Shown here piece by piece: positions 1 through 5,791 of a stretch of 8,786 bases of DNA (position 1 is the first letter of the stretch; the number at the start of each line of letters is the position of its first letter). Source of the stretch: Verrucomicrobiota bacterium (lineage in GTDB: Bacteria > Verrucomicrobiota > Verrucomicrobiia > Chthoniobacterales > Xiphinematobacteraceae). The notes under the pieces are model-generated. The model had not been told where the DNA came from and made no database searches. It saw nothing but the letters and a program-made list of their open reading frames with translations. The stretch spans positions 1 to 8,786 of the forward strand of contig PSRL01000118.1 in assembly GCA_003176035.1 (NCBI GenBank). Direction: 5' to 3'. A program made the position numbers and the translations under genes.

Positions 1-353
1 TGGTAGAAGTCGCCGGTGAATTTTTGAAAGGCTTGCTCGATTTGCGCTTTGGAGAAAGCTGGCACCGCCCGAGTTTCGATTATTTTCCCGTCCGCATCTT
101 GGCTGTCGGTAATTTCGCCCAGGCGCAGGGTTCCAATGTATTCCTTGTCCTCAGCCATGAGGAGGTCCTGAATTTTGGTACCTCGGCCCATGGTGATGAG
201 CAGGAGACCGGTGGCTAGGGGATCGAGCGTTCCACAATGACCTACTTTTTTCGTGGAAAAAGCGCGCCGAACAAGGGCAACGACATCGTGTGAGGTCATT
301 CCGGTGGCTTTATCCATAGGGAGGACTCCATCAAGTGCGAGATTGGATTTCAT
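1..353 (-). CDS. truB: tRNA pseudouridine(55) synthase TruB, N-terminal part (runs off left edge)
   Basis: TruB converts U55 of tRNA to pseudouridine in the T-loop. The visible 117 codons carry the family's N-terminal signature. They start MKSNLALDGVLPMDKATGMT, followed by SHDVV, then VGHCGTLDPLATGLL at about residues 38-52, with the catalytic Asp at about position 45. RLGEITDSQDADG follows at about 75-87, and the window edge cuts the protein just after the F-x-G motif (KFTGDFY). The ATG at 353 is chosen because the conserved 'G-hydrophobic-x-DK-x-x-G-M-T-S' block begins about nine residues later. An internal ATG at 317 would cut into that block. The start lies inside nrnA, overlapping its last 23 bases in another frame, so translational coupling is likely. 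No clear Shine-Dalgarno is visible. The identification is secure; the C-terminal PUA region is not in the window. Confidence 0.95.
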   Translation of the reverse strand, partial: MKSNLALDGVLPMDKATGMTSHDVVALVRRAFSTKKVGHCGTLDPLATGLLLITMGRGTKIQDLLMAEDKEYIGTLRLGEITDSQDADGKIIETRAVPAFSKAQIEQAFQKFTGDFY

Positions 354-1359
354 GGCAAATGGCTTTAAGGAACTGTTGACGGACGGTTGCAAGGGAACCC
401 TGGACTCGCGCGCCGGAGGCCGCAGGATGGCCTCCTCCGCCAAACTGCGCGCAAATCTTGCAGACGTCAATGCGTGGGTCCTTTGAGCGAAGGCTGACCC
501 GGATTTTCCCCTCCGGAAGTTCTTCAAAAAAGGCGGCGACGACGACTCCTTCAATGACGCGGAGGTGGTCGATAATTCCCTCGGTGTCCTCGGGCAGAAT
601 TTTCAGTTTTTGAGCGTCGACCAGGGAAAGGGAAAGGCTGGCGACGGCATCTCCGCAGGAGAACTCCAGCTGATTGAGGGCATGCCGGAGGAGGTCCAGT
701 CGGCGGCGAGGCTGAGTGTCGTACATTGCCTGCGAAAGTCTGGCGACTTCTACGCCGGAGCGAAGGAGGCTGGCGGCAACTTCAAAGGTGTGAGAGCTTG
801 TTCCGGCATATTGGAAGGAGCCGGTGTCCGTCGATATGGCAACAAAAAGATTCGTTGCAATTTCCGGGGTAATGCAAGCTTTTGCGTGTTGAAAAAGATC
901 GTAGAGAATTTGACCGGTAGCGGGGGCCGAGGAATCGACAAGGTTCAAGTCTCCGTAGATCTGATTGCTGATATGGTGGTCAATGTTGACAAGAATTCCA
1001 GGGGAAGCAATGGCATCGAGAACAGCCCCCAGCCGGCCTCGGGTGGAACTGTCGAGAGCCACCACGGCATCAAAGGACTGTCTTGCAACGGGAGGACGGG
1101 CCACGAGAGAACTCTGGGGAAGATAGGAAAATTTTTGTGGCAATCCATCTTCGTTCCAAATGCTGATTTTTTTTCCCAGGCTCAGAAGCCATAGGCCGCA
1201 GGCAATGCTGGAGCCCAGGGCATCCCCGTCAGGACGCAGGTGACTTGTCACCAGGATATTTTCGGCCGCATGAAGGACAGCCAGTATTTTATCGAATGGG
1301 GAGCCCGCTGCGCTGATTTCGTTGGTCTCTTTTAAAAGCTGATAGTTACAAAGGGGCAT
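331..1359 (-). CDS. nrnA: DHH/DHHA1 phosphoesterase, NrnA-type oligoribonuclease / pAp phosphatase
   Basis: A 342-residue cytoplasmic protein of the DHH family. Members degrade 2-5 nt RNAs from the 3' or 5' end and often dephosphorylate pAp. Metal-binding motifs appear in the expected order: TSHLRPDGDALGS (His40, Asp44, Asp46), VVALDSS (Asp103), NIDHH (Asp127-His129) and STDTGSFQY (Asp178). The C-terminal DHHA1 domain ends with the substrate-binding GGGGHPAASGARV (about 307-319). Length is typical for the family (310-340). The gene sits between rbfA and truB, a common position in several phyla. The ATG at 1359 leaves a short 30-residue lead before the DHH core. No Shine-Dalgarno is evident upstream (GCCGCAAAAAAG precedes the ATG). 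A palindromic element ends only 22 bp upstream and may supply the -10 box. The exact substrate preference (RNA or pAp) cannot be read from sequence. Confidence 0.93.
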   Translation of the reverse strand: MPLCNYQLLKETNEISAAGSPFDKILAVLHAAENILVTSHLRPDGDALGSSIACGLWLLSLGKKISIWNEDGLPQKFSYLPQSSLVARPPVARQSFDAVVALDSSTRGRLGAVLDAIASPGILVNIDHHISNQIYGDLNLVDSSAPATGQILYDLFQHAKACITPEIATNLFVAISTDTGSFQYAGTSSHTFEVAASLLRSGVEVARLSQAMYDTQPRRRLDLLRHALNQLEFSCGDAVASLSLSLVDAQKLKILPEDTEGIIDHLRVIEGVVVAAFFEELPEGKIRVSLRSKDPRIDVCKICAQFGGGGHPAASGARVQGSLATVRQQFLKAICHEIQSRT

Positions 1360-1380
1360 CTTTTTTGCGGCACAGCCGAC

Positions 1381-1386
1381 ATTATA
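1381..1386 (-). promoter_or_regulatory. Candidate -10 box (TATAAT) for nrnA at the edge of the palindromic element
   Basis: On the minus strand the sequence CGCTATAATGTCGG places a perfect TATAAT 21 bp before the nrnA ATG. Most of the hexamer is the terminal inverted repeat of the element at 1382-1546. The -35 side is weak: TGATCA at 17-bp spacing matches only three of six consensus bases, and the better TTGTGA is 20 bp away. Activity is inference. Confidence 0.3.
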
Positions 1387-1546
1387 GCGAAACTCCTATA
1401 AAATGATCACAAATTTGGAGGGTATTTTTTCTTCGGCCGCGGCGCAAAAGCAAGGCCATATCCATGATATGGACTTGATTTTGCAACAATGGCTGAGGGA
1501 AAAAGACCCACAAAGGTGCTATCATTTTATAGGGGTTTTGCTATAA
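1382..1546. mobile_element. 165-bp imperfect palindrome with 26-bp terminal inverted repeats (MITE candidate)
   Basis: Bases 1382-1407 and the reverse complement of 1521-1546 agree at 24 of 26 positions (ends TTATAGC...AAAATGAT). The middle is also symmetric. Bases 1444-1462 pair with 1466-1484 around a 3-nt loop (CAT) with only two mismatches, and this hairpin has the same centre (1464) as the outer arms. The stretches between (1408-1443 against 1485-1520) still match at over half of positions. The element therefore looks like one long, partly decayed fold-back. It encodes no protein. Ends of the form TA-TAGC/GCTA-TA would fit a TA target-site duplication, as made by IS630/Tc1-mariner-type transposases. 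That assignment is inference, since no transposase is present here. Confidence 0.7.
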
Positions 1547-1618
1547 CTGATATGTGCGAAAAATGGAAAGTTGTGGAGGCAAAACATCTTTTTTTACCAA
1601 TTCGACAGCCTGGGATTT
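1547..1618. other. Intergenic spacer between palindromic element and repeat A
   Basis: This is the part of the 413-bp rbfA-nrnA gap (1360-1772) not covered by repeats. It is AT-rich with a T7 run near 1590. I see no ORF, RNA gene, promoter or terminator that I can support. Confidence 0.5.
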
Positions 1619-1669
1619 TTCCTAAAATTTAGGAAGCCCGGCGTTGCCAAAATTTGCGGAGAGGTTCTA
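1619..1669. repeat. Short dispersed repeat, copy A
   Basis: The copy begins with a perfect palindrome, TTCCTAAA-A-TTTAGGAA (1619-1635), continues through a GCCCGGCGTTGCC core and ends in AGAGGTTCTA (1660-1669). The stretch 1621-1669 aligns with copy B at 1721-1775, starting exactly 100 bp later, at about 70% identity over the first 28 positions plus the shared terminal decamer. It is non-coding. The palindrome could form a small hairpin on either strand, but no U-tract of useful length follows it on the minus strand (AAAAA follows), so I do not call it a terminator. Confidence 0.6.
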
Positions 1670-1710
1670 AGAATTAATTAATATGCGCAGGTCTTATCAG
1701 GGGCCATTTT

Positions 1711-1775
1711 TAGAACCTCTGCCAAAACCTAGGGAGGCCGGCGGTGTCGCCAGAAATTTTGGGAGAGAGGTTCTA
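1711..1775. repeat. Short dispersed repeat, copy B, 65-bp element with inverted ends
   Basis: The ends are perfect 10-bp inverted repeats, TAGAACCTCT (1711-1720) and AGAGGTTCTA (1766-1775). Homology continues inward (GCCAAAA against the complement of TTTTGGG, with a 2-base offset). A GGCG-GTGT-CGCC hairpin sits near the centre (1740-1751). The core CCAAAACCTAGGGAGGCC recurs with small changes at 8674-8695 and in copy A. The right end overlaps the last codon of rbfA: the TAG stop is the first three bases of the inverted end read on the minus strand. The element may be a tiny MITE or a REP-like sequence. Confidence 0.6.
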
Positions 1776-2108
1776 CAGACCCAATTCATCCATAATGTTA
1801 ATAATTCTTGAACCACGTTCTATGGATTCATCCAATTTAAAGTGAAGATGCGGGGTGTTTTTAAGGACTACGCGTTTGGAAAGGGAATGTTGTAGCTCTG
1901 CGCGGTGATTTTCGAGCGTTTCCAAGGCGCTTTTTCTCTGTTGAGTACTTCCGAGAGCACTCACATAGACATGGGCATGCTTTAAGTCCGGTGTGACATC
2001 TACGGAGTTGATGGTAACCAGAGGTGAGTTAAAGCGGAGGTCCTTGAGAATGAGCATTCCCAATTCTCTTTTTAAAAGTTCACAAACTCGTTCCAGTCGA
2101 TGTTTCAT
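1773..2108 (-). CDS. rbfA: 30S ribosome-binding factor RbfA
   Basis: RbfA binds the small subunit and helps finish 16S rRNA 5'-end maturation, notably in the cold. The 111-residue product has the usual single KH-like domain: MKHRLERVCELLKRELGMLILKD at the N-terminus, then SPLVTINSVDVTPDLKHAHVYVS followed by the interrupted-KH kink ALGS (about 51-54), and the family ending LHFKLDESIERGSRI. Length is typical (110-130). It begins 33 bp after the infB stop, so it is co-transcribed with infB. The upstream bases (TTTGTTTGTTGGCAG before the ATG) contain no convincing Shine-Dalgarno. The stop codon TAG is provided by the inverted end of repeat B. Only two codons (GGT CTG) lie between the conserved MDEL and that stop, so the insertion may have slightly altered the C-terminus. 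Confidence 0.93.
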   Translation of the reverse strand: MKHRLERVCELLKRELGMLILKDLRFNSPLVTINSVDVTPDLKHAHVYVSALGSTQQRKSALETLENHRAELQHSLSKRVVLKNTPHLHFKLDESIERGSRIINIMDELGL

Positions 2109-2141
2109 CTGCCAACAAACAAAGAGAGTGGGGAAGGTTGG

Positions 2142-4334
2142 TTATTCCAATGACTGAGGCACTTTGTCGAGCGTGTAACACTCCACAATATCCTCCGGCT
2201 GATATTCGGAAAAGTCTCCCAATTTGATTCCGCACTCCAATCCGGCACGCACTTCTTTGACATCGTCCTGGAAGCGACGGAGTGTCGCCAGCCCGCCATC
2301 GAAAATGGGTTGACGTTTGCGTAGAAGTCGGGCACGGGCGGTGCGAGCAATGCGACCATCTTTTACCACGCAACCGGCAACTTTTCCTTTTGAAAGTGTG
2401 AAGACTTGTTTGACTTCGGCATGGCCAATGACTGTTTCGCGGAGTTGGGGATCCAGCATACCCGCCATGGCTTCTTTCACCTGGTCAATCAGTTCATAGA
2501 TAATGCTGTAGAGCTTAATTTGAATTCCTTCGCGTTTGGCGATACCCGAAGCTGTGTTCTCTACTTTGACGTTGAAACCTATGATCACCGCATTGGATGC
2601 GCTCGCTAAAAGAACGTCCGATTCCGATATGGGCCCTATGGCGGAGTGGAGGATGTCGAGGGAAATTTTCCGGCTGGGAATTTCTTTGAGCGAGGCGATT
2701 AGTGCCTCCATGGAGCCCTGAACATCGGCTTTTAAGATTATTTGCAGCGATTTTTTTTGTTCGTTAGCAATATTTTGGAAAAGATTTTCCAAAGTGGCGC
2801 GCTGCGGTTTGTTCAGTTTGTGAGTGCGAATGGCTTCCAATCTCTCTTCGCTCAGTGTTCTTGCCGAGCGTTCGGAATCCATCACAACCAGTTCATCTCC
2901 GGCATTGGGAAGTCCACTCAAACCTAACACCTTGACCGGTGTGGCCGGACCAGCCTCCCGAATTGCTTTTCCATTGTCGTCAATCAATTGTTTTACTTTT
3001 CCCCAATGATTGCCGCAGATGAAGGATTTACCTACCTGCAAAGTGCCCATGCGAACGATGACGGTGGCGGTGGGGCCTCGACCAGGCTCCAGCTGAGCTT
3101 CAATTACCGTACATCTTGCAGGAGTCCGCTTGCTAGCTTTGAGTTCCAGTATCTCAGCTTGCAGGATCATCATGTCCAGAAGCTCTTGAATTCCGGTGCC
3201 TTTGGTGGCGCTTACCGGGATGCAGATGGTCTCCCCCCCCCAGTCTTCCGGTGTGAGGCCCTTCTCTTGAAGCTGCTGTTTGACTCGATCCATGTTGGCG
3301 GTCGGCAAATCCATTTTATTGATGGCAACCATAATCGTCACCTTGGCAGCCTTGGCGTGATTGATTGCTTCGATGGTCTGAGGCATGAGACCATCGTCGG
3401 CGGCAACAACTAATACGACGATATCCGTCACGTTAGCGCCACGAGCCCGCATAGCGGTAAAAGCCGCATGGCCGGGAGTGTCCAAAAAGGTGATGGGGTT
3501 TCCATTCCGTTTGATGCTGTAGGCGCCGATGTGTTGGGTGATTCCGCCCGCCTCTCCCGCAGCAACTTTGGCTTTTCGGATGGCATCCAATAGGGAGGTC
3601 TTCCCATGGTCCACATGGCCCATAAAGGTGATGATAGGCGCGCGAAGAACCAGTTCTTCCGCCACTTTCTCAATGGGAGGAGGAGGAGGAGCAACAATGG
3701 AAACTTCCAATTTGTGGTGGCCTTCGCCTGACTTGCGTTTTTCACGCTCAAATTGAAACCCATGTTTTTCGCAAAGTTTTGATGCGATGTCGGGTTCGAT
3801 CGTCTGGTTAATGGCGGCAAAGATATTGAGTTCCATCAGATCATGGATGATCTGAAAGGGCTTAAGGTTGAGCTGTTGCGCCAGGTCGCGGACGACAATC
3901 GGTGGTTTGATATGGATCGTCTTTAAACCGACGGTGGCTTCAGTGGCCTCACCGGGGGGGGGGGACGATTTTTCCGCGGCCGGGGCTTGCTGAGGGGCAA
4001 CCGGGGGCGGCCCTTCGGCCTGGGCGGGTGCATCCGCTGGCTTGACAGAGGCGGCTGATTTTCCAATGGAATCCAGGAAAGGTCTTAGCTTCGGTGCTTT
4101 TTCTCCGCCGTTTTTTTTGACTTTCTGTTTAGGCTCAATCAGAGAGAGCGGCACCTTTGGGGGTGCGGGAGCCTCGATCGGGTTGACCCTCTCCTCTTTC
4201 CGTGGAGGATGCTGAGCTGCCTTTTTCCCGGTACCTCGGGAAGCGCCCGACTGACGCCCACTGCGAGGTGCGCCGCCTTTCGCTTTGCTGCTGGTGACTC
4301 GTGTTGCCATGTAAATTGAAATTCCCTGGAGCAT
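2142..4334 (-). CDS. infB: Translation initiation factor IF-2
   Basis: IF2 is the GTPase that brings fMet-tRNA to the 30S subunit and promotes subunit joining. The product has 730 residues. Residues 1-135 are a basic, Pro/Ala-rich linker. An IF2N module follows at about 137-195 (PPIVVRDLAQQLNLKPFQII). The G domain has G1 GHVDHGKT (239-246), G2 GGITQHIGA (263-271), G3 DTPGH (285-289), G4 NKMD (339-342) and G5 SATKGTG (375-381). Domains II, III and the fMet-tRNA-binding C-terminal domain follow, ending ECGIKLGDFSEYQPEDIVE. The start is uncertain. The ATG at 4334 lies 18 bp after the nusA stop with no Shine-Dalgarno. The ATG at 4310 (MATRVTSSKAKGG) has AGGGA 13 bases upstream and may be the true start. 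The coding strand carries unusual homopolymers: C11 (3954-3964), G9 (3233-3241) and two A8 runs (2751-2758, 4111-4118). Confidence 0.97.
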   Translation of the reverse strand: MLQGISIYMATRVTSSKAKGGAPRSGRQSGASRGTGKKAAQHPPRKEERVNPIEAPAPPKVPLSLIEPKQKVKKNGGEKAPKLRPFLDSIGKSAASVKPADAPAQAEGPPPVAPQQAPAAEKSSPPPGEATEATVGLKTIHIKPPIVVRDLAQQLNLKPFQIIHDLMELNIFAAINQTIEPDIASKLCEKHGFQFEREKRKSGEGHHKLEVSIVAPPPPPIEKVAEELVLRAPIITFMGHVDHGKTSLLDAIRKAKVAAGEAGGITQHIGAYSIKRNGNPITFLDTPGHAAFTAMRARGANVTDIVVLVVAADDGLMPQTIEAINHAKAAKVTIMVAINKMDLPTANMDRVKQQLQEKGLTPEDWGGETICIPVSATKGTGIQELLDMMILQAEILELKASKRTPARCTVIEAQLEPGRGPTATVIVRMGTLQVGKSFICGNHWGKVKQLIDDNGKAIREAGPATPVKVLGLSGLPNAGDELVVMDSERSARTLSEERLEAIRTHKLNKPQRATLENLFQNIANEQKKSLQIILKADVQGSMEALIASLKEIPSRKISLDILHSAIGPISESDVLLASASNAVIIGFNVKVENTASGIAKREGIQIKLYSIIYELIDQVKEAMAGMLDPQLRETVIGHAEVKQVFTLSKGKVAGCVVKDGRIARTARARLLRKRQPIFDGGLATLRRFQDDVKEVRAGLECGIKLGDFSEYQPEDIVECYTLDKVPQSLE

Positions 4335-4352
4335 TCATTGCGCAGGGGTGGT

Positions 4353-5615
4353 CTAGTTGGATGGATTGTCTGGTTGAAGGCCCTTGGCCGTTTGCAAAAT
4401 TTGGGCAGCGCGCTCCACGTCGCCATTAAGAATGCCTGCAATGTCCTCGGCATCCGACATAGCAACCACTTCCACTGAATTCATACCCCCGGCTGCAAGC
4501 CGAGCTGCGTCTTCTTCACTGAGGTTCAAGGATTCCGCCAAGGAATGAGCAGCTTGCGCTTTTTGGGATTCCAAGGCTTCTTCTTTTGATTTGTCCTGTT
4601 GGATATCAATATCCCATCCGGTCAATTTGGCAGTAAGGCGAGCATTTTGCCCTCGCTTGCCAATTGCCAAGGAAAGATCGTCTTTAGCGACGGTAATTTG
4701 AAAGGCTTTTTTGTTTTCGTCTTTCACCAAGCTTTTAATTACGGCCGGACGAAGCGCTTCTTTCACGAATTCTTCGATGTTGTCATGCCAACGGATAATA
4801 TCCACTTTTTCATTGTTGAGCTCTCTCACAATATTTTTTACGCGAGCGCCTCGCATTCCCACACAAGCGCCAACCGGGTCCACGTTACTATTGACGCTGT
4901 GCACAGCGACTTTGGTGCGATAGCCCGCTTCCCTCGCAATCCCTTTGAGCTCAACGGTCCGATCGGCTATTTCGCTGACTTCAATTTCGAAAAGTCTTCG
5001 GACAAAATTGGGATGGCTTCGCGAAAGTATGATTTCGGGACCGCGAGCACCATTCTCAACGGCCACCACGTATGCGCGCAGACGGTCGCCGATGCTGTAT
5101 TCCTCCGTCGCAACTCGTTCCCGACTCGGCATGACCGCCTCGAACTTCCCGAGGTCCACAATGACGTCGGAACGTTCAAATCGACGGACTGTCCCACTCA
5201 CAATTTCTCCGGCGCGATCCTTAAACTCTTCGTAAATCATGTCCTTCTCCAGCTGTCGCAGACGCTGCATGATTGTTTGGCGAGCTGTTTGAGCCGCAAT
5301 CCGACCAAAATCCCGGGGGGTAACTTCAACCTCCAATTCTTCTCCCAAGCGGACATCAGGCTTAATCGCACGGGCTTTGGAAAGCGCAATCTCATCGTGA
5401 GGGTTGTGCGCTGACTCCACAACGATCAATTTGGCCATCGCACGGATGTTGCCGCTCTTTGGGTTGATTTCGATGCGCAGGTCTCTCGTGCCGGCGGTAA
5501 AACTACGTTTTGAGGCAGCAAGAAGCGCGGAGGAAATGGCCTCCACTAGCACATCGCGGCGGAGCCCCCTTTCCCGCTCCAAATAATCGAGCATCGCAAT
5601 CAATTCAGCGTTCAT
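4353..5615 (-). CDS. nusA: Transcription elongation/termination factor NusA
   Basis: NusA binds RNA polymerase and nascent RNA and modulates pausing, termination and antitermination. The product has 420 residues. The RNAP-binding N-terminal domain spans 1-130 (LDYLERERGLRRDVLVEAI; GRIAAQTARQTIMQRLRQ). An S1 domain lies at about 134-200 (GEIVSGTVRRFERSDVIVDL). The first KH domain has GMRG at 253-256 and the second has GKRG at 319-322. A helical C-terminal extension (about 355-412, LNLSEEDAARLAAGG) resembles a single helix-hairpin-helix/acidic-repeat-like unit. The ATG at 5615 is supported by the conserved N-terminus starting at residue 1 and by GGTGA ten bases upstream. It heads the operon, 18-42 bp before infB depending on the infB start. 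A terminator-like hairpin lies just upstream, so its expression may be attenuated, possibly by NusA itself. Confidence 0.97.
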   Translation of the reverse strand: MNAELIAMLDYLERERGLRRDVLVEAISSALLAASKRSFTAGTRDLRIEINPKSGNIRAMAKLIVVESAHNPHDEIALSKARAIKPDVRLGEELEVEVTPRDFGRIAAQTARQTIMQRLRQLEKDMIYEEFKDRAGEIVSGTVRRFERSDVIVDLGKFEAVMPSRERVATEEYSIGDRLRAYVVAVENGARGPEIILSRSHPNFVRRLFEIEVSEIADRTVELKGIAREAGYRTKVAVHSVNSNVDPVGACVGMRGARVKNIVRELNNEKVDIIRWHDNIEEFVKEALRPAVIKSLVKDENKKAFQITVAKDDLSLAIGKRGQNARLTAKLTGWDIDIQQDKSKEEALESQKAQAAHSLAESLNLSEEDAARLAAGGMNSVEVVAMSDAEDIAGILNGDVERAAQILQTAKGLQPDNPSN

Positions 5616-5625
5616 AGCAAACTGG

Positions 5626-5630
5626 TCACC
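5626..5630 (-). promoter_or_regulatory. nusA ribosome binding site inside a short dyad
   Basis: GGTGA lies ten bases before the nusA ATG and is the best Shine-Dalgarno seen at any gene start in this window. It sits inside the perfect dyad CTGGT-G-ACCAG (5622-5632), directly after the U-tract of the leader hairpin. Protein binding or local folding could therefore affect translation. Confidence 0.5.
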
Positions 5631-5634
5631 AGAT

Positions 5635-5684
5635 AAAAAATGCGGGTAAAAGTAGAATTTTGGGATTCCACCTTAAGGCCCGCA
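5635..5684 (-). terminator. Terminator-like hairpin in the nusA leader (possible attenuator)
   Basis: Read on the minus strand, TGCGGG (5679-5684) pairs with CCCGCA (5641-5646). Inside, AAGGTGGAAT pairs over 10 bp (two G-U) with ATTCTACTTT around the loop CCCAAA. The closing stem is followed at once by TTTTTT (5635-5640). This is the layout of an intrinsic terminator, ending only about 20 bases before the nusA ATG. Any promoter for nusA must lie upstream of it. It is either a conditional attenuator or the leaky terminator of the glycosyltransferase gene. Attenuator-type leaders (the rimP leader) are described upstream of the rimP-nusA-infB operon in Gammaproteobacteria. Confidence 0.6.
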
Positions 5685-5706
5685 CATCACTCACCTGGAA
5701 TAGAAA

Positions 5707-5735
5707 AATATGGGCATAGGAAGGCATCCGGTCAA
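5707..5735 (-). promoter_or_regulatory. Candidate sigma70-type promoter for the nusA-infB-rbfA-nrnA-truB operon
   Basis: On the minus strand, TTGACC (5730-5735, five of six matches to the -35 consensus) is followed after 17 bp by CATATT (5707-5712, four of six matches to the -10). Transcription would start near 5700, giving a leader of about 85 nt that contains the hairpin at 5635-5684. The spacing is ideal and the position is sensible, but activity is not shown. Confidence 0.5.
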
Positions 5736-5771
5736 GAGGCAACCTCGGGTTATTTTTTGCTACAGAGGAAA

Positions 5772-5791
5772 TTGGCTCCTTAGAGAGCCAA
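5772..5791 (-). terminator. Weak hairpin at the end of the glycosyltransferase gene
   Basis: TTGGCTC and GAGCCAA (5772-5778, 5785-5791) form a perfect 7-bp stem with a 6-nt loop that spans the TAA stop of the glycosyltransferase gene. On the minus strand it is followed by only a short T-rich stretch (TTTCC), so termination would be weak at best. Confidence 0.3.

Noticed and set aside
565..1194. 209-residue plus-strand open frame opposite nrnA
   Set aside because: It lies entirely antisense to nrnA, which has all DHH and DHHA1 motifs. The translation shows no recognisable domain.
1360..1772. CRISPR array or small ORF in the repeat-rich gap
   Set aside because: The repeats are few, diverged, in mixed orientation and unevenly spaced, and no frame with a plausible start and coding character is present.
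1711..1775. Intrinsic terminator after rbfA
   Set aside because: The stem is good, but on the minus strand it is followed by AAAAATGG and not by a U-tract.
3428..3820. 130-residue minus-strand frame inside infB
   Set aside because: It is a shifted-frame reading of the IF2 G domain; the real frame carries GHVDHGKT, DTPGH and NKMD.
4599..5414. 271-residue plus-strand open frame opposite nusA
   Set aside because: It is antisense to the S1 and KH domains of NusA. Open antisense frames of this size are expected from the codon bias of the real gene.
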